A DNA stretch of 19,006 nt, taken from positions 1 through 19,006 of the forward strand of contig CADBNQ010000005.1 in assembly GCA_902796045.1 (NCBI GenBank). Direction: 5' to 3'. Made by a program: the position numbers and the translations under genes. This DNA comes from an uncultured Lachnospiraceae bacterium. Its GTDB lineage: Bacteria; Bacillota; Clostridia; Lachnospirales; Lachnospiraceae. The notes beneath the pieces were generated by a model. That model did not search any database, was not told where the DNA came from, and saw nothing but the letters and a program-made list of their open reading frames with translations. This document shows positions 1 through 5,933 of the stretch, one piece after another (position 1 is the stretch's first letter; each line of letters starts with the position of its first letter).

Positions 1-26
1 CTTGAAACCCATGTCAGAGAGAAGCG

Positions 27-80
27 AATCTTGCGCATTCCTCTCACGACTGAAGTCACGAGAATCCTGCGTCAGAGATT
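27..80. repeat. Imperfect palindrome downstream of srlE
   Basis: Nested inverted segments can be paired: AATCT (27-31) with AGATT (76-80), CGCA (34-37) with TGCG (68-71), CTC (41-43) with GAG (60-62), and GACT (48-51) with AGTC (54-57). Together they form one bulged hairpin just past the srlE stop codon. On the minus strand it is not followed by a clean run of T, so it is a poor rho-independent terminator. It may be a dispersed palindromic repeat or an mRNA 3'-end structure. The rest of bases 1-88 shows no gene. Confidence 0.35.
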
Positions 81-88
81 GAATTAAT

Positions 89-1093
89 CTAGAACATTCC
101 GATACTTAATACGAATGCAATAAGAACAGATACAGGACCTGTGATCAGCCTGGAGAACAGAACCGCAGGAACACCGAACTCAATAGTCTCAGGCTCAGCT
201 TCTCCAAGAGACAATCCGACAGGTACAAAGTCACCACCAACCTGTCCGTCGATAGCGAACAGAGCCGGAAGAGCATACTGGGCAGGAATAGCACCAGTTG
301 CAAACTGTGCACCAAGAAGAGTACCTACTACCTGAGCGATAACGGCACCAGGTCCGAGAATCGGTGACAGGAAGGGCAGGGAACAGATCAGACAGATCAG
401 CAGCATGCCCGGCAGGGTGGAACAGAATGGTGCGATAGTGTTGGCAATAACATTACCCAGTCCGCTGGCACTGATGATGCCAAGGATGGTGGATGTAAAA
501 GCCATAAAAGGAAGGATGTTCTTGATAACCATGTCGATGGTATCACGACCAGCCTGGAAGAACTGTCCAACTACATAACCGACGCCTTTACCGATTCTGG
601 TTACGATATTCTCATTCTTGCCGGCATTGGCTGCAGCGATCTCTTCTTTAGCCTGGGCTTTTGTCTTGGGTCTGTCGGAAGCAGGCGCTGCGGCAACTCT
701 CTCCGGAGCTACATACTCGCCGGCCTCACCAAGAACCTCGATACATTCCGGTTTTACATCAGATACATAGATGTCTTCTGTGATAAACTGCGCAAGAGGT
801 CCGGACTGTCCTACAGGAGTAAGATTAACAGTATAGATACCCTTCTTCGGATATACGCCGCACCTTGCTGTGCCGCCGCAGTCAACAACTGCAACCATGA
901 CTTCTTCATCCGGCAGGCTGGTCTTCCAGCCGTCTACAGCCTCGCCCCCTGTGAGCTCGGCAATCTTCTGGGAAACGGGATCGATTCCGCCGCCGGTAAC
1001 ACTTAATACAGTATGACATTTATCTGTGGGAGTGATAACCAAGGGGCCACCCCAGCCTGTATTTCCTCTGCTGATTTTTATTGTTTTATACAT
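89..1093 (-). CDS. srlE: PTS glucitol/sorbitol transporter, IIB plus second IIC part (SrlE/GutE)
   Basis: This 334-residue protein is the phosphoryl-transfer and half-permease subunit of the sorbitol phosphotransferase system. It takes phosphate from IIA and, with SrlA, imports and phosphorylates the hexitol at the membrane. The N-terminal IIB domain (about 1-125) opens with the family motif around GWGGPL (residues 14-19) and carries VVDCGGTARCG; Cys72 of DCGG is the expected phosphocysteine. A charged, Ala-rich linker (about 125-160) leads to hydrophobic segments from about residue 190, with the conserved GRDTID, ILPFMAF and LGPGAVIAQV stretches of the SrlE C domain. Its length is close to E. 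coli SrlE. The start follows AGGAGGG and lies 15 bases after the srlA stop. The srlB (IIA) and dehydrogenase genes are not visible and may continue past the left edge. Confidence 0.96.
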   Translation of the reverse strand: MYKTIKISRGNTGWGGPLVITPTDKCHTVLSVTGGGIDPVSQKIAELTGGEAVDGWKTSLPDEEVMVAVVDCGGTARCGVYPKKGIYTVNLTPVGQSGPLAQFITEDIYVSDVKPECIEVLGEAGEYVAPERVAAAPASDRPKTKAQAKEEIAAANAGKNENIVTRIGKGVGYVVGQFFQAGRDTIDMVIKNILPFMAFTSTILGIISASGLGNVIANTIAPFCSTLPGMLLICLICSLPFLSPILGPGAVIAQVVGTLLGAQFATGAIPAQYALPALFAIDGQVGGDFVPVGLSLGEAEPETIEFGVPAVLFSRLITGPVSVLIAFVLSIGMF

Positions 1094-1108
1094 ATCGGGG
1101 CCCTCCTA

Positions 1109-1633
1109 TTATTTAGATGCGTTCCCACGGGTCAACATAGCATAGATTCTCTCTGTCAGAAGACCACGGATCAGGATAACGATTACACCAGCGATAAAGT
1201 AACGAACAGCAAGCCCGCCTGTTGAGAAACCGGCTTTCTGAACGCCCTCTGCAATACCAAGCCATACAAAAAGCTCACCGGCGTTGGCATGCGGGAAAAG
1301 ACCTGTGATAGGATGAACAAAGCTGACGCAGGCATCATAGAATGCCGGTTTATACTTCTCATCTACAAAACGTCCGAAAGTATAGCACATCGGGTTGGCA
1401 AGGAAGAATACAGCCAGGATCGGGAGAAGTGTGTAACGAAGAACAGCATACTTTGTGATCTTCTTCGCGAAATTCTCCACTCTGTCAGTACCTACAAGTT
1501 TGATGATTGAGTTAACGAATACCATAAGGCAGACAACCTGCGGGATGATTCCTGTGACCCATCCGGCAAAAGTCTCGCCACCGGCGGTAAACAGACTGAT
1601 AAACGCCTCAGCTGCTTTTGAAATGAATTCCAT
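1109..1633 (-). CDS. srlA: PTS glucitol/sorbitol transporter IIC subunit (SrlA/GutA)
   Basis: This 174-residue integral membrane protein supplies the first part of the split IIC channel and works with SrlE next to it. Visible family features are an N-terminal region like E. coli SrlA (AEAFISLFTAGGETFAGWVTG), the ANPMCYTFGRF segment near residue 80, the EKYKPAFYDA stretch, and GLFPHANAGELFVWLGIA near residues 112-129, which corresponds to the conserved sugar-path part of SrlA. Several hydrophobic helices are evident. It starts after AGGAGGG with good spacing and is followed 15 bases later by srlE, so the two are co-translated. A 161-base gap with two competing hairpins separates it from gutM upstream, which suggests control between the activator and transporter genes. 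Confidence 0.95.
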   Translation of the reverse strand: MEFISKAAEAFISLFTAGGETFAGWVTGIIPQVVCLMVFVNSIIKLVGTDRVENFAKKITKYAVLRYTLLPILAVFFLANPMCYTFGRFVDEKYKPAFYDACVSFVHPITGLFPHANAGELFVWLGIAEGVQKAGFSTGGLAVRYFIAGVIVILIRGLLTERIYAMLTRGNASK

Positions 1634-1702
1634 AAGTACCCTCCTAAAATAATTAGCAAGTTATCATTTTGCAGATTCATATTAAACATATGAATGATTT
1701 AT

Positions 1703-1747
1703 AAAAAATGTCCTGCAGCCGGACATAAGGGCCCGTTTATGTTCCGG
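1703..1747 (-). promoter_or_regulatory. Candidate attenuator between gutM and srlA
   Basis: Read on the minus strand, two overlapping hairpins are possible. The first pairs CCGGAACATAA (1747-1737) with TTATGTCCGG (1728-1719), with one bulged base. The second pairs TGTCC (1725-1721) with GGACA (1713-1709) and is followed directly by six T (1708-1703), a short intrinsic-terminator shape. The shared bases 1719-1725 make the two exclusive, the usual layout of an antiterminator and terminator. The terminator stem is only about 5 bp, so it may be weak. No known antiterminator binding site was recognised. Confidence 0.4.
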
Positions 1748-1794
1748 TCTGAAGACTTTTTATACTGTATTATCATGGTAATTGCTTCCTGAAC

Positions 1795-2274
1795 TTATAT
1801 GACACTGCCGGTTTTTTTCTTTCTGCCGTTCCTCTCTTCCATGTACTTTTCCTGTTCCCTGGTGAGTTCCCTGTCAGTCAGCCGGACTTCCAGGGCTTCC
1901 AGGGCCCTCACATAACCTCTGTAACGTTTGAATGTCTTCTTGTCAAAAGTCTCAGTGATGTCAAGGAAATCATAAATGCTGCTGCCGACAAGCTTTTTGT
2001 CAAGAAAGGTATCTACAGGATGAAAACGTGCCCAGACACCGATACCGTCCATAACTTCTGCACCGGTAATAATGCCCTCACTGTCACAGGCAATGATAGC
2101 GACATGGCCGTTCAGGAACCGTCCCCGCTTCTGCCCCAGTCCGACATTTCCCAGCTTATGCATCCTCCTGACTGCTTTCCTGTAATTCTGAATCTGTATA
2201 AAGCCTCCGATGGACTGCAGGATCAGGAGACTGAAAAGAATGATCAATGCGATAGATATTCCTGAAAGTTTCAT
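1795..2274 (-). CDS. gutM: Glucitol operon activator GutM-like protein
   Basis: This 159-residue protein has one N-terminal membrane helix (about residues 5-27, ISIALIILFSLLILQS) followed by a soluble domain with the GutM pattern: a basic NYRKAVRRMHKLGNVGLGQKRG stretch (residues 30-51), then a beta-rich part with IIACDSEGIITGAEVMDG. GutM is named as an activator of the E. coli glucitol operon, and it accompanies srlA/srlE across Firmicutes. It is somewhat longer than E. coli GutM because of a charged tail. The start has GGGAG nine bases upstream, and a good sigma-A promoter lies just before. It is the first gene of the PTS transcript, behind the SorC genes. Its molecular mechanism remains poorly understood in the family. 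Confidence 0.85.
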   Translation of the reverse strand: MKLSGISIALIILFSLLILQSIGGFIQIQNYRKAVRRMHKLGNVGLGQKRGRFLNGHVAIIACDSEGIITGAEVMDGIGVWARFHPVDTFLDKKLVGSSIYDFLDITETFDKKTFKRYRGYVRALEALEVRLTDRELTREQEKYMEERNGRKKKTGSVI

Positions 2275-2314
2275 TCCAATACTCTCCCTTAAATAATTCT
2301 TTCACTTTTAGTAA

Positions 2315-2343
2315 ATTATATTATATTTTCTTTTGCTTATCAA
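2315..2343 (-). promoter_or_regulatory. Sigma-A promoter of gutM-srlA-srlE
   Basis: On the minus strand TTGATA (2343-2338) is followed by a 17-base spacer and TATAAT (2320-2315), an almost consensus promoter about 40 bases before the gutM start. It shows that the PTS operon can be transcribed separately from the SorC genes. A second overlapping TATAAT lies at 2325-2320. Confidence 0.75.
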
Positions 2344-2348
2344 GCATA

Positions 2349-2361
2349 ATGTTCTGAACAT
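2349..2361. promoter_or_regulatory. Palindrome ATGTTC-T-GAACAT next to the gutM -35
   Basis: A perfect 13-base odd palindrome lies six bases upstream of the gutM -35 element, centred near -47. That is a typical place for an activator site and fits a SorC-type regulator or another dimeric protein. The cognate protein is inferred, not shown. Confidence 0.4.
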
Positions 2362-2380
2362 AAGTCTAAATAATGAATAT

Positions 2381-2406
2381 AGACAAACAAATTTATACAT
2401 TTGTCT
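2381..2406. promoter_or_regulatory. Inverted repeat AGACAAA-N12-TTTGTCT, candidate SorC operator
   Basis: A perfect 7-bp inverted repeat (2381-2387 and 2400-2406) contains the shorter dyad ACAAAT-N6-ATTTGT (2387-2404). An outer pair, TAAATAAT (2367-2374) and ATTATTTA (2413-2420), encloses it. It lies between the stop of the second SorC gene and the gutM promoter. The half-site CATTTGT (2398-2404) recurs at 4520-4526 and 4613-4619, around the promoter of the divergent operon, so shared regulation is likely. On the minus strand there is no T run, which argues against a terminator. Confidence 0.45.
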
Positions 2407-2422
2407 TAGTTAATTATTTAAG

Positions 2423-3409
2423 CTAATGTATAGAAGTATTTGCTTCAATGAGCTTCCTGGCACATTCCGCATTGGTGATGAGGATATTGATCAGCCCCCC
2501 TTTGACAGCGCCCTTTACTGCTTCCGCCTTCTTCTCTCCGCTGGCGATGCAGATCCTCAGAGGAATCTTGCGGAAGACCTCCATGGATATGGCCGCAACC
2601 CGGTCGTTAAACTCGTGAAAAGGCTCGGTGTCTCCATTTTTATCGAAAAACTGCAGGGTAATATCTCCTACTGCTCCCTTGGCAGCCAGTTCCTTCAGCT
2701 CCGCAGGCGTGGCATAGCCGGCCTTGACCAGGGTATGATCCTCTCCTTTAGGCACACCGACCCCTACGACAGCCACATCTATTTTTTTAAATTCATCAAA
2801 AATAAAATTCACTGCCTTCTCCTGAAGGAAGGTATCCAGGATCCGCCTGTCTGAGAACATAGCCGGGGACAGGAACTGAATATACTTTCCACCGAATTTA
2901 TCAGTAAACTTTCTCGCAATCTCATTGCCCTGGACATCCATGCCGTCCGTGGCGCCCTGGCTGATCCCGCCCACGATCGGAACACAGAGCAGGTTGTCAA
3001 ATTTCTCAAAGGTCTTGTTGGTCTGCAGGACATTGTCAAGGGTATGCCCCATAGTGACCCCAATCCGGTATCCCTCCCTGAGCAGGCTGTAAAGATAGTC
3101 TGCAGCCTGGCCGAAGATATAGGAAGCAGCCTCGCTCTTGGAATCCAGGACACTTTCCTCGACGATCACTACATCCTTAAAGCCGTACATGGTCTCCAGC
3201 TTCTTTTCCAGTTCTCCATAATTAAAAGTTGCGGGGTTATGGAGTTCGATGGTCACGATGCCCCTGTCTTTTCCGTTCTGGAGCATACGGAGCACGGAGG
3301 ATCTGGATATGCCCAGATAATCACCGATTTCTTTCTGGTTCATGCCGTCTTCATAATACAGACAGCATACCTTGTAGATCAGTCTGTCATCATCAACTAT
3401 TTTTTTCAT
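2423..3409 (-). CDS. SorC-family sugar-responsive transcription regulator (second of tandem pair)
   Basis: This 328-residue DNA-binding regulator has an N-terminal helix-turn-helix (about residues 22-46: MNQKEIGDYLGISRSSVLRML) and a large SorC/DeoR-type effector domain. Visible effector motifs are GVTMGHTLDNV (sugar-phosphate loop), CVPIVGGISQG, and VAVVGVGVPKG followed by a conserved GD near residue 248. Members of this family bind sugar phosphates and act as activators or repressors. The frame is open further upstream to an ATG at 3430, but the ATG at 3409 has GGGAG nine bases before it and lies four bases after the stop of the preceding SorC gene, so I chose it. It is the gene nearest to the PTS operon and probably controls it. 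Which sugar it senses cannot be read from the sequence. Confidence 0.9.
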   Translation of the reverse strand: MKKIVDDDRLIYKVCCLYYEDGMNQKEIGDYLGISRSSVLRMLQNGKDRGIVTIELHNPATFNYGELEKKLETMYGFKDVVIVEESVLDSKSEAASYIFGQAADYLYSLLREGYRIGVTMGHTLDNVLQTNKTFEKFDNLLCVPIVGGISQGATDGMDVQGNEIARKFTDKFGGKYIQFLSPAMFSDRRILDTFLQEKAVNFIFDEFKKIDVAVVGVGVPKGEDHTLVKAGYATPAELKELAAKGAVGDITLQFFDKNGDTEPFHEFNDRVAAISMEVFRKIPLRICIASGEKKAEAVKGAVKGGLINILITNAECARKLIEANTSIH

Positions 3410-3413
3410 ATTA

Positions 3414-4370
3414 TCATTCTCCCAGAACATTCGTCTGTATCAAGAGTTGTGCAGTATCATAATCGGTAAAGAGGGTGGTGAGATGCCCGCCCTTTAATAC
3501 CGCCTTGATCACCTCAGCCTTATGTTCACCATAGGCAATGGCAATCACCTCTCTGGCATTCCTGCGGATGGCTGACAGATCACAGGCTACTACACGACGA
3601 TTAAAATCAAGATCTGCCACTTCCCCGCCTTTATCTACGAACCGAAAGGCGATATCTCCTACAACATCACTGTTCAGGATCATATCCCTGTCTTCCCTGG
3701 TGATATAATCATATTCCAGGATCCGGGAATGCTCCATGCCTCCTATCCCCACCAGGGCGATATCAGCGTGTTCCCCCTGGTCCAGGATCTCTCTTGTCAT
3801 CGGGTTGGAAACCATAACCTGATACTCATTCATGTCAGTGCAGTAGGCATTGGCATGCAGCAGGCGGCACCTGCAGTCCAGGATATTGGAAAGTCTGCTG
3901 GCATTCACATTGCTCAGACAGTCGGCATCCGAACCGGCTCCCCCGACAATCGGTACGACAGTTGCCTGCGGAAGCTGCATCTCCACCACATGATCGATCA
4001 TCCTGGCTATGGAATTCCCCCAGCTGATCCCGATGGTATCTTCAGGTCTGATATGAGACAGCAGATAATTGGCGGCAGCCATGCTGATATTGCTGTAATC
4101 ACCCCCAATGGCAGGGCGGATCACGGAGACATGGTCAATACGGTACCGGTCCATCAGCTTCTTCTCCAGCTCCGGAGTACCCGCCAGCGGGGAATTGACT
4201 TCAATCCTTACTATATCCATCTCTTTTGCCCGCTTTAACAGTTTTGAAACCCAGGGTCTGGACACGCCCAGCCTCTGAGCAATCTCTTTCTGGGGCATAT
4301 CATAGATATAGTACATCTCCGCGGCCAGCGTTATCTTCCTTATATTAGTGTCTTCTGATACTACTCTCAT
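3414..4370 (-). CDS. SorC-family sugar-responsive transcription regulator (first of tandem pair)
   Basis: This 318-residue regulator has a helix-turn-helix at about residues 24-48 (DMPQKEIAQRLGVSRPWVSKLL) and a SorC effector domain with TIGISWGNSIARM, VVPIVGGAGSDAD and ALVGIGGMEHS. It is clearly related to its neighbour but diverged through most of the length, so the pair is an old duplication or two separate acquisitions, and they may sense different ligands. An upstream in-frame ATG at 4388 has no ribosome binding site. The ATG at 4370 has GAGGG six bases upstream and is preferred. The gene is divergent from the isomerase-YjbQ-aldolase operon, the normal position of a regulator of that operon. 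Its stop lies four bases before the start of the second SorC gene, so the two are translationally coupled. Confidence 0.9.
   Translation of the reverse strand: MRVVSEDTNIRKITLAAEMYYIYDMPQKEIAQRLGVSRPWVSKLLKRAKEMDIVRIEVNSPLAGTPELEKKLMDRYRIDHVSVIRPAIGGDYSNISMAAANYLLSHIRPEDTIGISWGNSIARMIDHVVEMQLPQATVVPIVGGAGSDADCLSNVNASRLSNILDCRCRLLHANAYCTDMNEYQVMVSNPMTREILDQGEHADIALVGIGGMEHSRILEYDYITREDRDMILNSDVVGDIAFRFVDKGGEVADLDFNRRVVACDLSAIRRNAREVIAIAYGEHKAEVIKAVLKGGHLTTLFTDYDTAQLLIQTNVLGE
3419..3423 (-). promoter_or_regulatory. Ribosome binding site deciding the start of the second SorC gene
   Basis: GGGAG on the minus strand lies nine bases before the ATG at 3409, and inside the last codons of the upstream SorC gene. 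The alternative ATG at 3430 lies upstream of this site and so cannot use it. Confidence 0.65.
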
Positions 4371-4408
4371 TGTCTTCCCTCTGAACATTTTTTAGTCTGA
4401 TGGTTTTA

Positions 4409-4437
4409 TATATAACAGATATTCCCTAATAATGCAA
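4409..4437 (-). promoter_or_regulatory. Likely promoter of the tandem SorC genes
   Basis: On the minus strand TTGCAT (4437-4432), a 17-base spacer and TATATA (4414-4409) lie about 40 bases before the SorC start at 4370. A TGT directly before the -10 is close to an extended -10. The match is moderate, so low-level expression is expected. Confidence 0.45.
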
Positions 4438-4519
4438 ATACTAATTACATAAGTGCCTTCCATATGTCATCAAACTATTAATACACACATCCGTTCCTGG
4501 TACAGTCCTCTTCCTGACG

Positions 4520-4621
4520 CATTTGTTCTAAACTTCTGTCAAAATATAGCTTGACAAATAGAAAGCATCGTTATATCATTGAGGCAAGAAGCACTTAGAT
4601 AGTTTTTAAGCACATTTGTTC
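4520..4621. promoter_or_regulatory. Candidate operator sites around the isomerase operon promoter
   Basis: CATTTGTTC occurs twice in direct orientation (4520-4528 and 4613-4621), upstream and downstream of the promoter. ACAAAT (4554-4559), overlapping the -35, forms an inverted pair with ATTTGT (4521-4526). A second dyad, GTCAA-N8-TTGAC (4538-4555), also overlaps the -35. These share the half-site seen before gutM and may bind one of the SorC proteins. This is inferred from repetition and position only. Outside these sites and the promoters, the 300-base divergent gap shows no gene. Confidence 0.4.
4551..4579 (+). promoter_or_regulatory. Sigma-A promoter of the isomerase-YjbQ-aldolase operon
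   Basis: An exact TTGACA (4551-4556) is followed by a 17-base spacer and TATCAT (4574-4579). Transcription would begin near 4586, leaving a leader of about 98 bases. Such a strong core promoter with dyads over the -35 suggests repression as the main control. Confidence 0.75.
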
Positions 4622-4683
4622 CTATTCATATTTCAGCATTGCCTGCATAATATTCCATCCAAGGAAAGAGAGGAAATCATACG

Positions 4684-5382
4684 ATGGCAAAAGCAAAAAG
4701 TCCCTTTTTAATTGTGAATCCCAAATCCTATTTATACGGCAAGAAAAGCCTGGAACTGGCTATGGCCGCTGATCAGGTGGCAGCTGATACCGGTCTTTCC
4801 ATGTATTTCACCTGTCCTTATGCAGATATCCGCTTAATTAAGGAAAACACCAGCAACATCATCGTTTGTGCCCAGTCTCTCGATCCTCTGGTACCGGGAC
4901 GCGGCATGGGAGCCGTTTTACCTGAATCCTTGAAAGAAGCCGGTGCAGATGCTGTTTTCCTCAACCATGCAGAGAACCAGAAAACCGTAGCAGAGCTCTA
5001 TGCCTGCATCAAAAGAGCCCAGGAGCTGGATATGATCACTGTTGTCTGTGCCGACAGTACTGTTGAGGCCAAAGCTGTGGCCTGTATGGGTGCAGACATC
5101 GTTCTCGCAGAGCCCACAGACCTGATCGGGACCAGCCAGGCAGCTGAGGATTCCTATACAACAGAAACCGTCAAGGCCCTCCATGAGGTCAACCCGGATG
5201 TTCTGGTCATGATCGCTTCCGGTGTCAGCACAGCACATGACTGTTATAATGTGGTCAAGCTCGGAGCAGATGGCACCGGTGCTACTTCAGGTATTCTCAA
5301 TGCACCATCACCGGCAGAGCGTGTCCGCGAAATGGCTGAAGCAATTGTCAAAGCACAGAAAGAATTAGAGGAGGAGAAATAA
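4684..5382 (+). CDS. Archaeal-type triosephosphate isomerase-like protein
   Basis: This 232-residue TIM-barrel protein resembles the short, archaeal form of triosephosphate isomerase, which interconverts glyceraldehyde 3-phosphate and dihydroxyacetone phosphate in the cytosol. The expected catalytic residues are present: Lys14 in VNPKSY, His95 in LNHAEN and Glu143 in AEPTDLIGTS. Phosphate-binding loops are visible as IASGVSTAHD and GADGTGATSGI. It lacks the longer bacterial TIM layout (about 250 residues). The start follows GAGG in a purine-rich stretch about 11 bases upstream. It is the first gene of an operon with a YjbQ-like protein and a class II aldolase, which supports a role on triose products of the aldolase reaction. 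Related enzymes act on tetrulose phosphates, so another ketose/aldose phosphate pair is possible. A housekeeping bacterial TPI presumably lies elsewhere. Confidence 0.85.
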   Translation: MAKAKSPFLIVNPKSYLYGKKSLELAMAADQVAADTGLSMYFTCPYADIRLIKENTSNIIVCAQSLDPLVPGRGMGAVLPESLKEAGADAVFLNHAENQKTVAELYACIKRAQELDMITVVCADSTVEAKAVACMGADIVLAEPTDLIGTSQAAEDSYTTETVKALHEVNPDVLVMIASGVSTAHDCYNVVKLGADGTGATSGILNAPSPAERVREMAEAIVKAQKELEEEK

Positions 5383-5384
5383 TC

Positions 5385-5915
5385 ATGGCAGTATATAAAG
5401 AAACAGTTAAGTTGACATCTCATGGCGGAACCCCTTCCTTCTTCAATGTAACTCCCCAGGTAAGAGAGGCTATCGCTAACAGCGGCATTAAGAACGGCAT
5501 CGTTACGATCATCTCTCCCCACACCACATGTTCCGTATTCTTTGAGGAGTATGTACACGATGTGATCGATGACGGAACAGAGTTCCTGCAGCTCGACCTG
5601 AACAGGGCTTTATCCAGGATTTTCCCGGACCAGACAGAGATGCCGCCGGAAGGCCCTTATATGTATCCCGGAGAAGCACATTTCGTGGATGTAGAATCCT
5701 GGCCTAATGCTGCAGATTATCTGCCGGGCGGTGACAGAAGGGCACTCCTCAATGCAGATGCTCATCTGAAATCCACCCTGCTGGGATCCAGCGCAACTCT
5801 TGAAGTCGATGACGGAAAACTCGGTGTCGGATCCACAGGTTATGTTTATTTTGTCGATTTTGACAGAGCAAAGGGACGTGCCCGCAAATGTAAGATCATT
5901 GTGATCGGAGAATAA
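5385..5915 (+). CDS. Enlarged YjbQ/UPF0047-family protein
   Basis: This 176-residue protein is of the YjbQ family (also called secondary thiamine-phosphate synthase enzyme, after a weak activity of E. coli YjbQ; the true role is unclear). Recognisable parts are SPHTTCSVFFEE (His46-Thr-Thr), DAHLKSTLLGSSATLEV (His127) and a C-terminal RARKCKIIVIGE strand. Ordinary members have about 135 residues. This one has roughly 30-40 extra residues between the two conserved blocks (about 78-120, including MPPEGPYMYPGEAHF), with another His and several aromatic residues. It starts two bases after the isomerase stop, with GGAGG inside the end of that gene, so it is translationally coupled. Its place between an isomerase and an aldolase points to sugar-phosphate chemistry rather than thiamine synthesis, but no reaction can be assigned. 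Confidence 0.85.
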   Translation: MAVYKETVKLTSHGGTPSFFNVTPQVREAIANSGIKNGIVTIISPHTTCSVFFEEYVHDVIDDGTEFLQLDLNRALSRIFPDQTEMPPEGPYMYPGEAHFVDVESWPNAADYLPGGDRRALLNADAHLKSTLLGSSATLEVDDGKLGVGSTGYVYFVDFDRAKGRARKCKIIVIGE

Positions 5916-5933
5916 TTATCAGGAGGATAAACC

